Positions 54,490-64,000 of a DNA stretch of 64,000 nucleotides are shown here, in pieces; position 1 is the stretch's first letter, and each line of letters begins with the position of its first letter. Made by a program: the position numbers and the translations under genes. The notes beneath the pieces were generated by a model. It had not been told where the DNA came from. It was given only the letters and a program-made list of their open reading frames with translations, and did not search any database. Origin of the DNA: Brassica napus (taxonomy: Eukaryota; Streptophyta; Magnoliopsida; Brassicales; Brassicaceae); NCBI RefSeq assembly GCF_020379485.1, contig NC_063445.1, positions 49,687,422 through 49,751,421 on the forward strand, given 5' to 3'.

Positions 54490-55857
54490 TAAGAGCATCT
54501 GCGAAAGACACTATAAAATTTTAAATATGAAGTTTTTTACTCTTTAAAAATTAACTTTAAAACTTCAAATTTGAATTTCTAAACACTGCGTTTCACTTTT
54601 CAAAATTTTAAATTTGAAGCTTCATATTTTATTTACATTTGGGCCCATACAATTACACATTATTCTTAAATATTTTTTTTATCATTTTAATTCTTGTGTA
54701 TATCTCATAAATATTAATTTTTTTTTATAAATTTAATTTTAAACATAAAATTAAAGAAACACTTTAAAATAAGATTTAGAATATTTTAAAACTAGATTTA
54801 GACGATAACAATATTACAAAAAAAACTTAATAAAAAAAAATAAAAGTACAAGAATACATATTTATTACACAAATTTAAATACTACTACAACATAATAGTT
54901 AGGTAAATGTGATATGGAACCTCCAAAATCATCGATAGAAGCTAAGTCACTTTACCTCTATTATATTTTTTCTTTTACTTCTTTAAAGCTAAATTTGTGT
55001 TCACTTTGCATTCGTAAGTCAATCATCTTGTAACTTTTTCTTTTGTTTGTTGCATTTTCTTTTAAATATCAAGGGTAGTTCTCTCAAATAATTTTTTTAA
55101 AAAAAATTATCACAAAAAGAACACTCAAAAAGAAAAATGACCAAAAAAGTTTCATTAAAATGCGTAAGACTCTTCTACCCTTCACTTTATGGATATATAA
55201 ATAATAATAAAAATATTTTCTTATAATTTAAAATTATATGTTTTCAAATTCAAAATTTTCAAATTTTATTTTTGAAATTCGAAAATATTTTTTGAAACTA
55301 TTTATATATTTTTAACATTTCTTTTTCTTTTTTTTTTAAATTAAACCTATCCCCCAAACCTCTGACCCTAAATTCAATGTCTAGAATTGTTTAATCCTAG
55401 GGTATAAGGGTATATTTATCGTTCCGTGAAATCTATTTTGATTATTTTATTCTTTGGAGACTCTTTTTTGTGAAAATAAACTAAAAAAACCGTCCTACGG
55501 AATTCATCAAAAATCTATAATTTGTTCTTTTAATGATAGTATCACGGAAATACTTTTATAGAATAAATTAATTTATTTATTTATAGTTTAATATTTAATT
55601 ATGTATTTTATTTAAAATTTTAATTTAGTGTAATATTTTATTAATTAATATTGTTATAATATTTTTATATATGTGCTAGTTATTTATATAAAAAATATGA
55701 ATTTAAATTAATTATGACAGATATAAAGACCATTGTATAAATTATAAATAATTTTAAAGTTAATTTAAATTTTTAATTTCGAAGAAGAACACTTTTAATA
55801 TTTAAATATAAAATTTTATAAACTTTAAAATAATGTGTTTTATTGGAGATGTTCTTA
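54490..55857. mobile_element. TIR element with TAAGAGCATCTGC ends, carrying a nested MITE
   Basis: The left end TAAGAGCATCTGCGAA and, inward from the right, TAAGAACATCTCCAATA are inverted and resemble the very common plant MITE end GAGCATCTCCAATG. Sequences rich in TTTAAAATTT follow at both ends. The core is interrupted by MITE copy D. The target duplication is not clear. Confidence 0.6.
55072..55512. mobile_element. Mutator-type MITE, copy D
   Basis: It has the family core AATGTCTAGAATTGTTTAAT then CCTAGGGTATAAGGGTATA, and arms sharing ATCACAAAAAGA with its inverted partner TCTTTTTTGTGAAAAT. It lies inside the larger TIR element. Confidence 0.6.
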
Positions 55858-55928
55858 AACCTCAATACATTTTCGAGTCGAGTTTCATTGGTCACTACAG
55901 TTTATACTTTATAATAGCGCTTCACATA

Positions 55929-57687
55929 TCTATATATATAAAAATATGTTCGCCTCTCTCCTATGCTGCCACCTAGGATGCCACGTCAGAAAATCATGCG
56001 TTCTGGAGCTGACACGTGTTCAGATAAGTAAAACTCTGTGTTTCATTTAATCGAGTTATGTTTCGTTTGTTCACATGTTAATGGGCTTCTAAACATTTAA
56101 TTGGCCCAACGGAGAGAGGTTGTCTTCCCCGATGGCGTGACCAAAAATTAAGGCTCGTGTCCTCTTCGATCTACACCAGCTATGGAGGAGATATAATGAA
56201 TTGACTGAATCAAATCGACGGGTGTTCAAAAAAAAAAGTGAATCAAATCGACGTGAAAAACCTCTGTGCCAAGCTTTAATTGTGTCTTTTCGTCTTCTGT
56301 TGTAATCTTCTAAAGCGTTACGTAACAACCTTCATAAATGCTTCCATGATTTCTCATTCATTGTATCTCGCTTTATCTTTTTTTCCTAGCAATGAATATC
56401 CACCTATAAAAAGGTAAAGCTTCATCTCTTGAAAATCATCCTCACAAATCCAATAGCATTCGATATTTTCTCATTATAATAGTTAACTCCTTTGTTCAAC
56501 TTGTTGATCTGAATTATGGGTTGTTCTTCCACCTTAGAGGTGAGGTTGCTCAGTTTCTAGGAAATTGACATGCTTTTTATTGATTCTAAGATATTTTGTT
56601 TTTAAAACATATCTTAGTATTGAAATAATTTGTCTTTACGAAGAAGGTTGTATAATCTCAAAAAAAAATTGAAAAATTGTATCCTAATGAGGGACTCTTT
56701 GATAACAACAAAGTGTCTTTACAAAGTCAAAAATAGAAGGACATACATATCCCTCACTTATGTCATCGATATGGTAAATGTGCTGAAGGAACCATGACAG
56801 AGGAAGATGTTGTCTTGAGAGAAAGTTCAAACAAAAAATATGGCATGAAAAATAAAAGTTTCTTGTTTCCTAAATCCGAGGAACATGTCCTCATGAACCA
56901 AGTGGTCATCAGAAGAGTTAAAAGTTTTTTTTCTGGTTTCTTAATCTACGATGTGTTATTTGTTTTGGTTTTTGGAACTGTAGAATGCTATATCTTATGT
57001 GGAAGGGGAAAAATAAATACTATGAAACTAAATTAACTATAAATGTGTGGGAGCCAAAAATACAGCAGCAGTACGAATTCACCTTCTCGTAGATATGACT
57101 TCTCAGTGACTTATTCAGAAAGTATCTTAACAGCATAGAAGCTGGTTGGCAGGTACACTCAATTAACTTCTAGGGAGCGTGAATTTGATTTTCATTATCT
57201 TTTCTGTATAATGATTTGTGTGTTTTATTACAGATTAACCGGATTTATATGGTGACAAACTGACAACAATACAAAGGCTATTTACTTACTGGACTGTAGG
57301 TTCTTTAGAAAAAAAAATTATTTTAATGTTTTTAAAAATTTGAAGCTTCTTAAAATAAATATAGTATTATTTGTATAAACTTTATATTTTTACTATGTCA
57401 AATTGAAATAGAAATAATAAGAATATTTCTATTATTACATTTTCTTAATTATTTTTGTTAATATTGTATTATTTAACGATAGAGAATAATGAAAGTTGTT
57501 GTCATTTTAATTCAAATCAAAAATATTTATTAACAATAACAATATGATCTCATTATTATTTTCATTATTTTTTGTTTATAATATTATTTTCAATACATAA
57601 TAATTTTAAATGTTTCATAAGTTAATATAAATTCATGTAAAATAATTTTTATAATAACTTCCCGCCCGTAGGGCGGACCGATCCTAG
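55929..57687 (+). mobile_element. Non-autonomous Helitron (1.76 kb)
   Basis: It starts TCTATATATATAAAAATATG after an A. It ends with stem CCGCCC-GTA-GGGCGG (57662-57676), then ACCGATC and CTAG (57684-57687), followed by T. The early interior has GCCACGTCAG and GACACGTGTTCAG, common in plant Helitrons, and a TATA-like CCTATAAAAAGG near 56402. No Rep or helicase is encoded. An 80-codon frame at 56794-57036 has no recognised family. Confidence 0.85.
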
Positions 57688-58445
57688 TTTTACACAGAGT
57701 AAGGTCTAATGATCCCAAATTTATTAAATATCAAAAAGGAAATCTACAAGTATATATTTATATATTTATGCATATACGTTTTAATTTCCATGCAAACGAA
57801 AATTATTTAGAGTTCATTTCACTTCATGATTTCCCCCCAACAATTTTACTATGAAGGTTTCATTTAATTTTGTATAACTAAAAAATTAGACAAGTTTAAG
57901 CACACTAATCAAAGCCAAAGTAACTAACTGTTTTGTTTTTAAATGAGCCATGCTTGTGAAGAAGTAATGATTTTTACTTTTCACTTTCTGAACATAAACA
58001 CTAACTTTATTTAAAGGTAATGATTATAGTTTTCTCCCAACAATGGTTTCTTATCATATAACTCTTCACCCTAAAATTATGACATATTATGGACCAACAG
58101 TTTAAGCACATACACGTCGAAGGGCATGGTCTCGTGACAATATTATTTTAATAGATACAAAAAAGTATTTTTGTTATATAGTATTGGATACCGTAATAAT
58201 TATCAGGTTGTGTCCATAGTCAGTAGGAACTAGCATATTAGTTCTGCTTTTTTTTTTTAACTGGCTTTCATATTATTGCTGCTTTTGTATGATGCTTATC
58301 ACTTTTTCAGTGTATAAGAATATTGCTGTTTTCATTTGTATATTCCGTTACATACTTGATCCTGATGCATTGTTCATCCTTTTCGCCAATATCTACTTTA
58401 AACTTTAGTTATGCCTCCTATTTAATTGGCTGAACATGTTCATTG
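57688..58445. other. AT-rich spacer
   Basis: No gene or element is recognised before the CACTA terminus. Confidence 0.5.
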
Positions 58446-58985
58446 CACTACAAAAAAACAGCGACATACTGAGGGAAAAAATTGTCAGTATGTCGTCAGA
58501 ATGACATTATTCCGACGACATACCGACGAAACAAGTCCTCGGAAATAACTCTTCGGAAATTCATTTTTCCTCGAAAATCTCTCTGAATTTTCCGACGGAA
58601 TTCCGAGGAAACAAATTTCCGAGGAAATTCCGAGGACCACCAGTTCGTCGGAAAGCTCCTCGGAGCTTTCCTCGGAATATACCGAGGGAGAACTTCCTCG
58701 GGATATTTCGATGGACTTTCCGATGGTCCAATCCTCGAAAGTTCCGACGAAATGTTCCTCGAAATTTTCATCGAAAGTTCCGACGAAATGTTCCTCAGAA
58801 TGTTCCTCGAAATTTTCATCGGAAAATTCTGAGGAACGGGTCCCTCGGAAAATTCCGAGGAACGGGGTACCTCGGAATATTCCGAGGAACATGTCCCTCG
58901 GAATATTCCGAGGAACATGTCCCTCGGTATATTCCGAGGAACATGTCCCTCGGTATATTCCGAGGGTTCATTTCCTCAGAATTAA
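58446..58985. repeat. CACTA subterminal repeat array, left
   Basis: Dozens of overlapping TTCCGAGGAA / TTCCTCGGAA / TTCCGACGAA units lie in both orientations. Near 58855-58980 they form a regular tandem with a period of about 30 bp (ATTCCGAGGAACATGTCCCT). Confidence 0.92.
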
Positions 58986-59133
58986 AAAAAAAATTAATTT
59001 TTTTTAAAAAATAAAATTTTTAAAATTTAAATTCGAAAATATAAAATTAAAATTAAAATTGAAATCATATTAGTTAATATTCAAAGTTGTACAAATAAAA
59101 ATAAAACATTTCGAGTTTTTGGAAAAAAAAAAA

Positions 59134-61040
59134 CTACGGGTCTGGCACGTCCGGGAACACCTCGTTCGGGTACATCCTTTGCATCATCTCCATCATTTGC
59201 TGGTTCAGCCTCCTCTGTGCCTCATAGCCTGCCTGTTGAGCCGCCATCTGGGTCTCCAACAAAGATATGCGATCATCCTTGTCCTTCAACTGAGCCGTAA
59301 GTACTTCTGGATCAACAAAGGGCGGTGGATCTGCCTTATTGATTTCCCACTTCTTCTTCCACTCGTGGATCTGCTTCTCATAGTTGTCCATAACTTTATG
59401 GACGAAGTGGTGATAGATAAAGAACGTCTCATCGGAATTCCAGTTGAATTCTTGCTGAAAAAAAAACACAATTAGTAGAAAATTTATATTAAAGATTAAA
59501 AATATAAGTAAAAAATTAGAATACTTACCGCAAAACTGACGAAACCACAGATGCTGCTTGTCGGTAGGGAAGTCAGTGAAAGTCGGATGTCCCTTGTCGA
59601 GGGCCGAGTACATCATACGGTTGATCCATGCGCTGATTCCGTTCTCGGATCGGTTGAACCTAATAAAAAGAATAAACGCTTAATAATGAATCAAATTTTA
59701 ATGAAAAAAAAATGTTTAATTACCATGTTTGACCCCGTCCATGTGGATACGGAGTGAGATAGGGAAGAAGCTCACGACCGGGCTGTCGAACCAACTCCGC
59801 AACACTCATCACGCCCGGAGGAGCAGAAGCGGGTGCAGCAGCGGGAGCGAGAGGAGCAGGAGCGGGTGCAGCAGCGGGAGCGAGAGGAGCAGGAGCGGGT
59901 GCAGCAGAGGGAGATGTATGGTAGGAGCTGTGGGGCGAAGGGAAATCCTGAAAATGGCTGGAATCCCGAGACTGGCTTCCCGTACCACCACGACGATGTC
60001 GAGGCCGGATCTGATCATCATGCGACCTGTAAATTAAAAAAAAAATATTTAATAAATATAAAAATATATAAATTAATTTTTTTTTTTAAAAAATAGTCCC
60101 AAATAATAGTTTTTAATTACAAAAAAAGTTTTATAGATATTAAAAATGTTTAATAAATATATAAAAATAGTTCTAATAAACAAAAAATAGTTTTAATAAA
60201 TAAAAAATAGTTTAATAATTACAAAAAATAGTTTTAATAATATTAAATTTTTTAATAAATATAGAAATTTATATAATATAAATATAATTTTTTTTAAATC
60301 CCAAATAATAGTTTTTAATCACAAAAAAAGTTTTATAGACATTAAAAATGTTTAATAAATATATAAAAATAGTTCTAATAAACAGAAAATAGTTTTAATA
60401 AATAAAAAATACTTTAATCATTACAAAAAATAGTTTTAATAATATTAAAATGTTTAATAAATATAGAAATTAATATTAAATATATATATATATTTTTTTT
60501 TTTTTAATCCCAAATAATAGTTTTTAATCACAAAAAAAGTTTTAGAGATATTAAAAATGTTTTATAAAATCCAAAAAATCAAATTTATATACAAAAAACG
60601 TTTTGTAAAATCCAAAAAATCGAATTTATATACCAAAATCGTTTTGTAAAATACAAAAATCGAATTTATACACAAAAATCGAATTTATATACAAAAATCA
60701 ATTTTATAAATACAAAAAAAAAAAAAAAATTATAAAAAAATTCTAAATCAATTCAACAAAACAAATTATTCAACCAAATCACAATTCTAAACCTATTATA
60801 CAACTAAATCACAATCCTAACCAATCACCATAATAAAAATCTATCAAATCTACATAAAAACCTAACAAATAGAACCTAAGAGAGTGAGATAGGGTCCTTA
60901 CATGATTTGTGTAAGAGAATGGGGAGATCACCGGAGATATCGTCGGAGAGAAGGGGGAAATCGCCGTAGAGGAGGGAGAGGAGGCGCAGAGGAAGAAGAG
61001 AGAAATGGGGAAGAAGAAGCGGCTCGTGGTTATAAAACCT
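59134..61040 (-). pseudogene. TNPA-like CACTA gene with spliced start codon, frameshifted
   Basis: Exons inferred from GT-AG sites and family resemblance are: leader to 60902; 60026-59724; 59659-59529; 59454-59134. Joining the first two forms ATG across the junction (AT from 60903-60902, G from 60026), giving MSHDDQIRPRHRRGG. The next parts are SQSRDSSHFQDFPSPHSSYH, an Ala/Pro-rich repeat, VMSVAELVRQPGREL, YPHGRGQTW|FNRSENGIS, then ALDKGHPTFTDFPTDK and, in the last exon, EFNWNSDETFFIYHHFVHKV and MMEMMQRMYPNEVFPD. A TTTT where relatives need TTT (near 59534) shifts the frame before the last junction. After WEINK a large middle segment usual in relatives appears deleted. The protein would bind the element's subterminal repeats. 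Confidence 0.82.
60036..60760. repeat. AT-rich tandem repeats in TNPA-like intron 1
   Basis: A unit of about 230 bp containing CCCAAATAATAGTTTTTAAT and AAAAATAGTTCTAATAAACA occurs about twice and a half (starting near 60097, 60300 and 60509). It lies inside the inferred first intron. Confidence 0.75.
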
Positions 61041-61150
61041 AGGGTCCGGCGGATAGTATCCGTCGGAATTCCAATTTCAATTTTCGCGAAATATTTGCCC
61101 GGTTAAATGAAAATATTCCGAGGAAATTCCGACGGATACTTAAATATCTC

Positions 61151-62006
61151 TCGGAATTCCGTCGGAATATTCCGAGGAAATACCGAGGAACTAGTGTTTG
61201 GGGTTTCAAAACATCAATTTTTTTTGCCGTATTTCATTTTTTATACAATTGTAATGCATACCATTGAGGATTCTTTGTATAGATGATCATAAACCATGAA
61301 ATAACAAATTTCAAAACGAATTGAAAGTATTCCCTTTACCGTTTATTAAAGTGTATAAGTGTTTCTCTTATGTTGTGGGGATTTCGTTCATACAATCGGA
61401 AAAGTGTTTATTATAGGGTAAGGAACAAAGTTTTAACTTCATAATCAGTCTAAGACACTTAATAAGGGTTATATAAGTGTTATTCAAACCGCAAAACGTT
61501 GTTTTCGGTTTAAAAACCTTATTTCCTCGGAATTTCCTCGAAATATTCCGAGGGAATTCTGACGAAACCCTTATCTTCCTCGGAATTCCGTCGGAATATT
61601 CCGAGGAAATACCGAGGAACTAGTGTTTGGGGTTTCAAAACATCAATTTTTTTTTGCCGTATTTCATTTCTTATACAATTGTAATGCATACCTTTGAGGA
61701 TTCTTTGTATAGATGATCATAAACCATGAAATAACAAATTTCAAAACGAATTGAAAGTATTCTCTTTACCGTTCATTAAAGTGTATAAGTGTTTCTCTTA
61801 TGTTGTTGGAGATTTCGTTCATACAATCGGAAAAGTGTTTATTATAGGGTAAGGAACAAATTTTTGACTTCATAATCAGTCTAAGACACTTAATAAGGGT
61901 TATATAAGTGTTATTCAAACCGCAAAACGTTGTTTTCGGTTTAAAAACCCTATTTCCTCGGAATTTCCTCGGAATATTCCGAGGGAATTCCGAGGAAACC
62001 CTTATA
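61151..62006. repeat. Tandem duplication, unit about 429 bp
   Basis: TCGGAATTCCGTCGGAATAT and everything after it at 61151-61579 is repeated at 61580-62006 with few differences (for example TTTTTTTT against TTTTTTTTT near 61217/61647). Each unit contains motif-rich ends and an AT-rich middle. Confidence 0.93.
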
Positions 62007-62528
62007 ATCTGTTTTAATGCCCATCAATCTTGTAGCAGATGATAAAGCTGAATGACCATCTCTGCAACCTTCGTACAATGGTTGCTTTCCAGCGTCCAAC
62101 ATATCATAAAATCTCATAGCTTGTGCATTGGGTAAATCTTCCCCTCTAAAATGATCATTTACCATCTGCTTAGTACCTACACCATAATCTACATCCGTTC
62201 TAATTGGTTCTTCTAATCTAACCGCTGGCTGAGGTTCGCTAGTACTACCATGTTCATAATCAGTTTCCCCATGATGATACCAAATTTTGTAACTTCGTGT
62301 AAACCCACTCAAATATAGATGAGTCCAAACATCCCACTCTTTAATAACCTTTCTATTTTTACAATTAGAGCAAGGACATCTTAACATACCTGTATTTGCT
62401 TCCGGTTGTCGGTGAACTAACCCCATGAATTCGGTTATACCTCGTTGGTATTCTTCCGTAAGCAATCTCGTGTTCGGATCCAAATGAGGTCGATCGATCC
62501 AAGAACGAAAATAATTTGAAGAATACAT
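62006..62528 (-). pseudogene. CACTA transposase N-terminal part (transposase-associated domain)
   Basis: It starts MYSSNYFRSWIDRPHLDPNT. It includes GMLRCPCSNCKNRKVIKEWD, the Cys-rich Transpos_assoc motif, and HLYLSGFTRSYKIWYHHGE, the usual start of plant TNP2/TNPD transposases. The similarity ends after LMGIKTDYKG, where the frame runs into subterminal repeat sequence. The catalytic part is therefore deleted. Confidence 0.92.
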
Positions 62529-62624
62529 GTTTTTTATGAATCAAATTCGTTGTAAAGAGAGTAAGAGGGAGGATGAAGATATGGAGTGAATGAAGAGGAA
62601 GATGGGTGCTTGTATTTATAGTTG

Positions 62625-62971
62625 AAATCCTACCGACAGTCCGAGGAAATTCCGACGGAATTCCGACGCCAACGGCTAGTTCGTCGGAATTTCCTCGGAA
62701 TTTTTAAAATCCTCCAACGGCTCTCTAACGGCTATAATATATCCTCGGAATTCATCGGTTTTTTCCGAGAAATACGTTTTTCCTCTGTATTCCATAAAAA
62801 TATTCCGACGGATTAATATTTCCTCGGAATTCTGTCGGTATATTCCGAGGAAATTCCAAGGAAACCAAATTTTGTGTTTCCTCGGAATTTCCTCGGAAAT
62901 TCCTCGGGATATTCCGAGGATTTTATTTTCCGTCGGAATATCCGTCAGAATACCGCTGTTTTCTTGTAGGG
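62625..62971. repeat. CACTA subterminal repeat array, right, with terminal repeat
   Basis: Repeated ATTCCGAGGAA / TTCCTCGGAA / TTCCGACGGAAT units fill this end up to the terminal repeat at 62953-62971. It also serves as the region upstream of the transposase frame. Confidence 0.92.
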
Positions 62972-63282
62972 TTGGTGTGTTTAAAAGAGCATTCCGTCTT
63001 GTATTTTACTAAATAAACCAAAGCGATCATCTCTTCTTCTTTTTTCTAATTTCATCATCCATTTCAACCTTTTCAGTCTGTGATCCGCCTCTACATCATT
63101 CGGGGCACATCATATAAATATGTTGGATAGTTAACAAATAACGGAGTAAAAAATGAAAATCATTTCTGTAAAAAATTAATAAATATGCTTTAAACATATA
63201 CAGTTCACGTATCTATATTTAGAAATTTGTTTATATATAATATACATTGCTATATACATATGTTAATAAATAGGACGATTCT

Positions 63283-63735
63283 GTCAAATAGTCAATTTTC
63301 AAGTTTTTGTCATAAAAAAATCTAAAAGAAAGAGACCACAAAAAAAATGACCAAGAGATATTTCATTAAACAAACGAAAAACTATTTTACCTTTTGATTT
63401 ATAGATATATTAATAAAATAATATATAAAAATAATAATAATAATAATTTTTTATAGTTTCAGATTACTTATTTTCAAATTCAATTTTTTATAATTTATAT
63501 TTCGAAATTTTGTTTTTCAATTATTATATTTTTGAAATTCAAAAATACCTTTTTGAAGTTATTTAAAATTTTAGTTTTAATTTTTTAATTCTAAACCTTA
63601 CGTCTAGATTATTAATCATAAATGTATATATGTATATTTATCTTTTAATGAAAGTTCTTTTGTTCATTTTCTTCTTTGGAAGCTCTTTTTGTAAAATAAA
63701 CGAAAAGAATATCTTAATCTTAGAGAATTTCTCTA
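63283..63735. mobile_element. Mutator-type MITE, copy E
   Basis: It has the core TTACGTCTAGATTATTAATC then TATTTATCTTTTAATGAAAG, a left arm CAAGTTTTTGTCATAAAAAA, and a right arm ending TTAGAGAATTTCTCT. Boundaries are approximate. Confidence 0.6.
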
Positions 63736-64000
63736 ATAAATATTTGAGTTCTAATTAGTTATAATTGAACAAACTAAATGAAATAATTATTAATAGAAAA
63801 ATAAGATATATATATATAAAATACTATATAAGCTAAGCCTAAGGACTGAAATATTTGAGACTAGCAAATCAGTAATCCTGTAAACTTGTTTATTAAGAAG
63901 ATTGAGGTGAAATAATAATTATACAAATTTTAGAAAAAAAAATTATGAGATTGTAAAATAAATTGTTAAGATGTCTTTTCATGAGGACCTAAGTAAAAAA
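63736..64000. other. AT-rich end of window
   Basis: Nothing recognised. Confidence 0.5.

Larger units (their letters stand above)
58446..62971 (-). mobile_element. Complete non-autonomous CACTA transposon
   Basis: The left end CACTACAAAAAAACAGCG and the right end read inward CCCTACAAGAAAACAGCGG are terminal inverted repeats. TTG flanks both sides (58443-58445 and 62972-62974), the 3-bp duplication of CACTA elements. The length is 4,526 bp. On the minus strand it holds the first part of a TNP2/TNPD transposase (62528-62006) and a TNPA-like gene (about 61040-59134). Subterminal blocks are full of ATTCCGAGGAA motifs. Most of the transposase is deleted, so the copy is non-autonomous. Confidence 0.95.

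Noticed and set aside
58485..58918. Two overlapping minus-strand open frames with repeated GIFRGT and NISSEL peptides
   Set aside because: They translate the periodic subterminal CACTA motif; the peptide repeats mirror the DNA repeats and have no known family.
58855..58980. Evenly spaced repeats resembling a CRISPR array
   Set aside because: Period about 30 bp with no unique spacers, in a eukaryotic transposon; they are CACTA subterminal motifs.

Overview
The window is plant nuclear DNA, almost certainly Brassica. It is AT-rich, intron-bearing and packed with nested transposons. Four ordinary genes or gene relics lie in this order: a MIZ1/DUF617 gene (10.6 kb), an IDA-LIKE 1 peptide gene (32.3 kb), a GatA amidase relic (40.4-41.1 kb) and an aspartyl protease relic (42.6-43.7 kb). 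From memory this matches Arabidopsis thaliana At3g25640, At3g25655 (IDL1), At3g25660 and At3g25700, so I read the window as a fractionated Brassica copy of that block. Two of the four are intact (MIZ1-like, IDL1) and two are decaying. A small cysteine-rich secreted peptide gene (12.4 kb) also looks intact.

Layout. 1-6.0 kb: remnant CACTA element with a transposase tail, a broken TNPA-like gene and a 3' terminal repeat. 7.9-9.0 kb: hAT element with an 8-bp target duplication. 9.7-10.5 kb: fold-back Mutator-type MITE inserted on the apparent TATA box of the MIZ1-like gene. 12.4-14.7 kb: thionin-like peptide gene, a Stowaway MITE, and a decayed second copy of the MIZ1-like gene carrying its own hAT MITE. 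14.8-19.6 kb: complete but dead Ty1/copia element (minus strand). 20.1-24.8 kb: three-level nest, with an LTR element carrying only gag inside a LINE-like insert inside an RNase H fragment. 25.0-31.4 kb: a MITE, then a full-length L1-type LINE with poly-A tail, 17-bp target duplication, an open 1218-codon ORF2 and one nonsense codon in ORF1. 32.3 kb: IDL1. 32.8-37.0 kb: truncated copia element. 37.2-39.0 kb: LINE with inverted 5' part. 40.4-43.7 kb: the two gene relics.

44-64 kb is almost entirely mobile DNA: a Mutator-type MITE family in about five copies, a hAT MITE built of GGATCC/GATATC repeats, a LINE fragment, two Helitrons with typical 5' TC, 3' hairpin and CTAG ends, and a complete non-autonomous CACTA element (58446-62971) with TTG target duplications. 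I saw no tRNA, rRNA or CRISPR-like array. I saw no clearly new biological system. The most informative points are the TATA-box duplication by a MITE, the CACTA start codon that is formed only by splicing, the Helitron with a matching unoccupied-site copy nearby, and the fully resolvable nested insertions.
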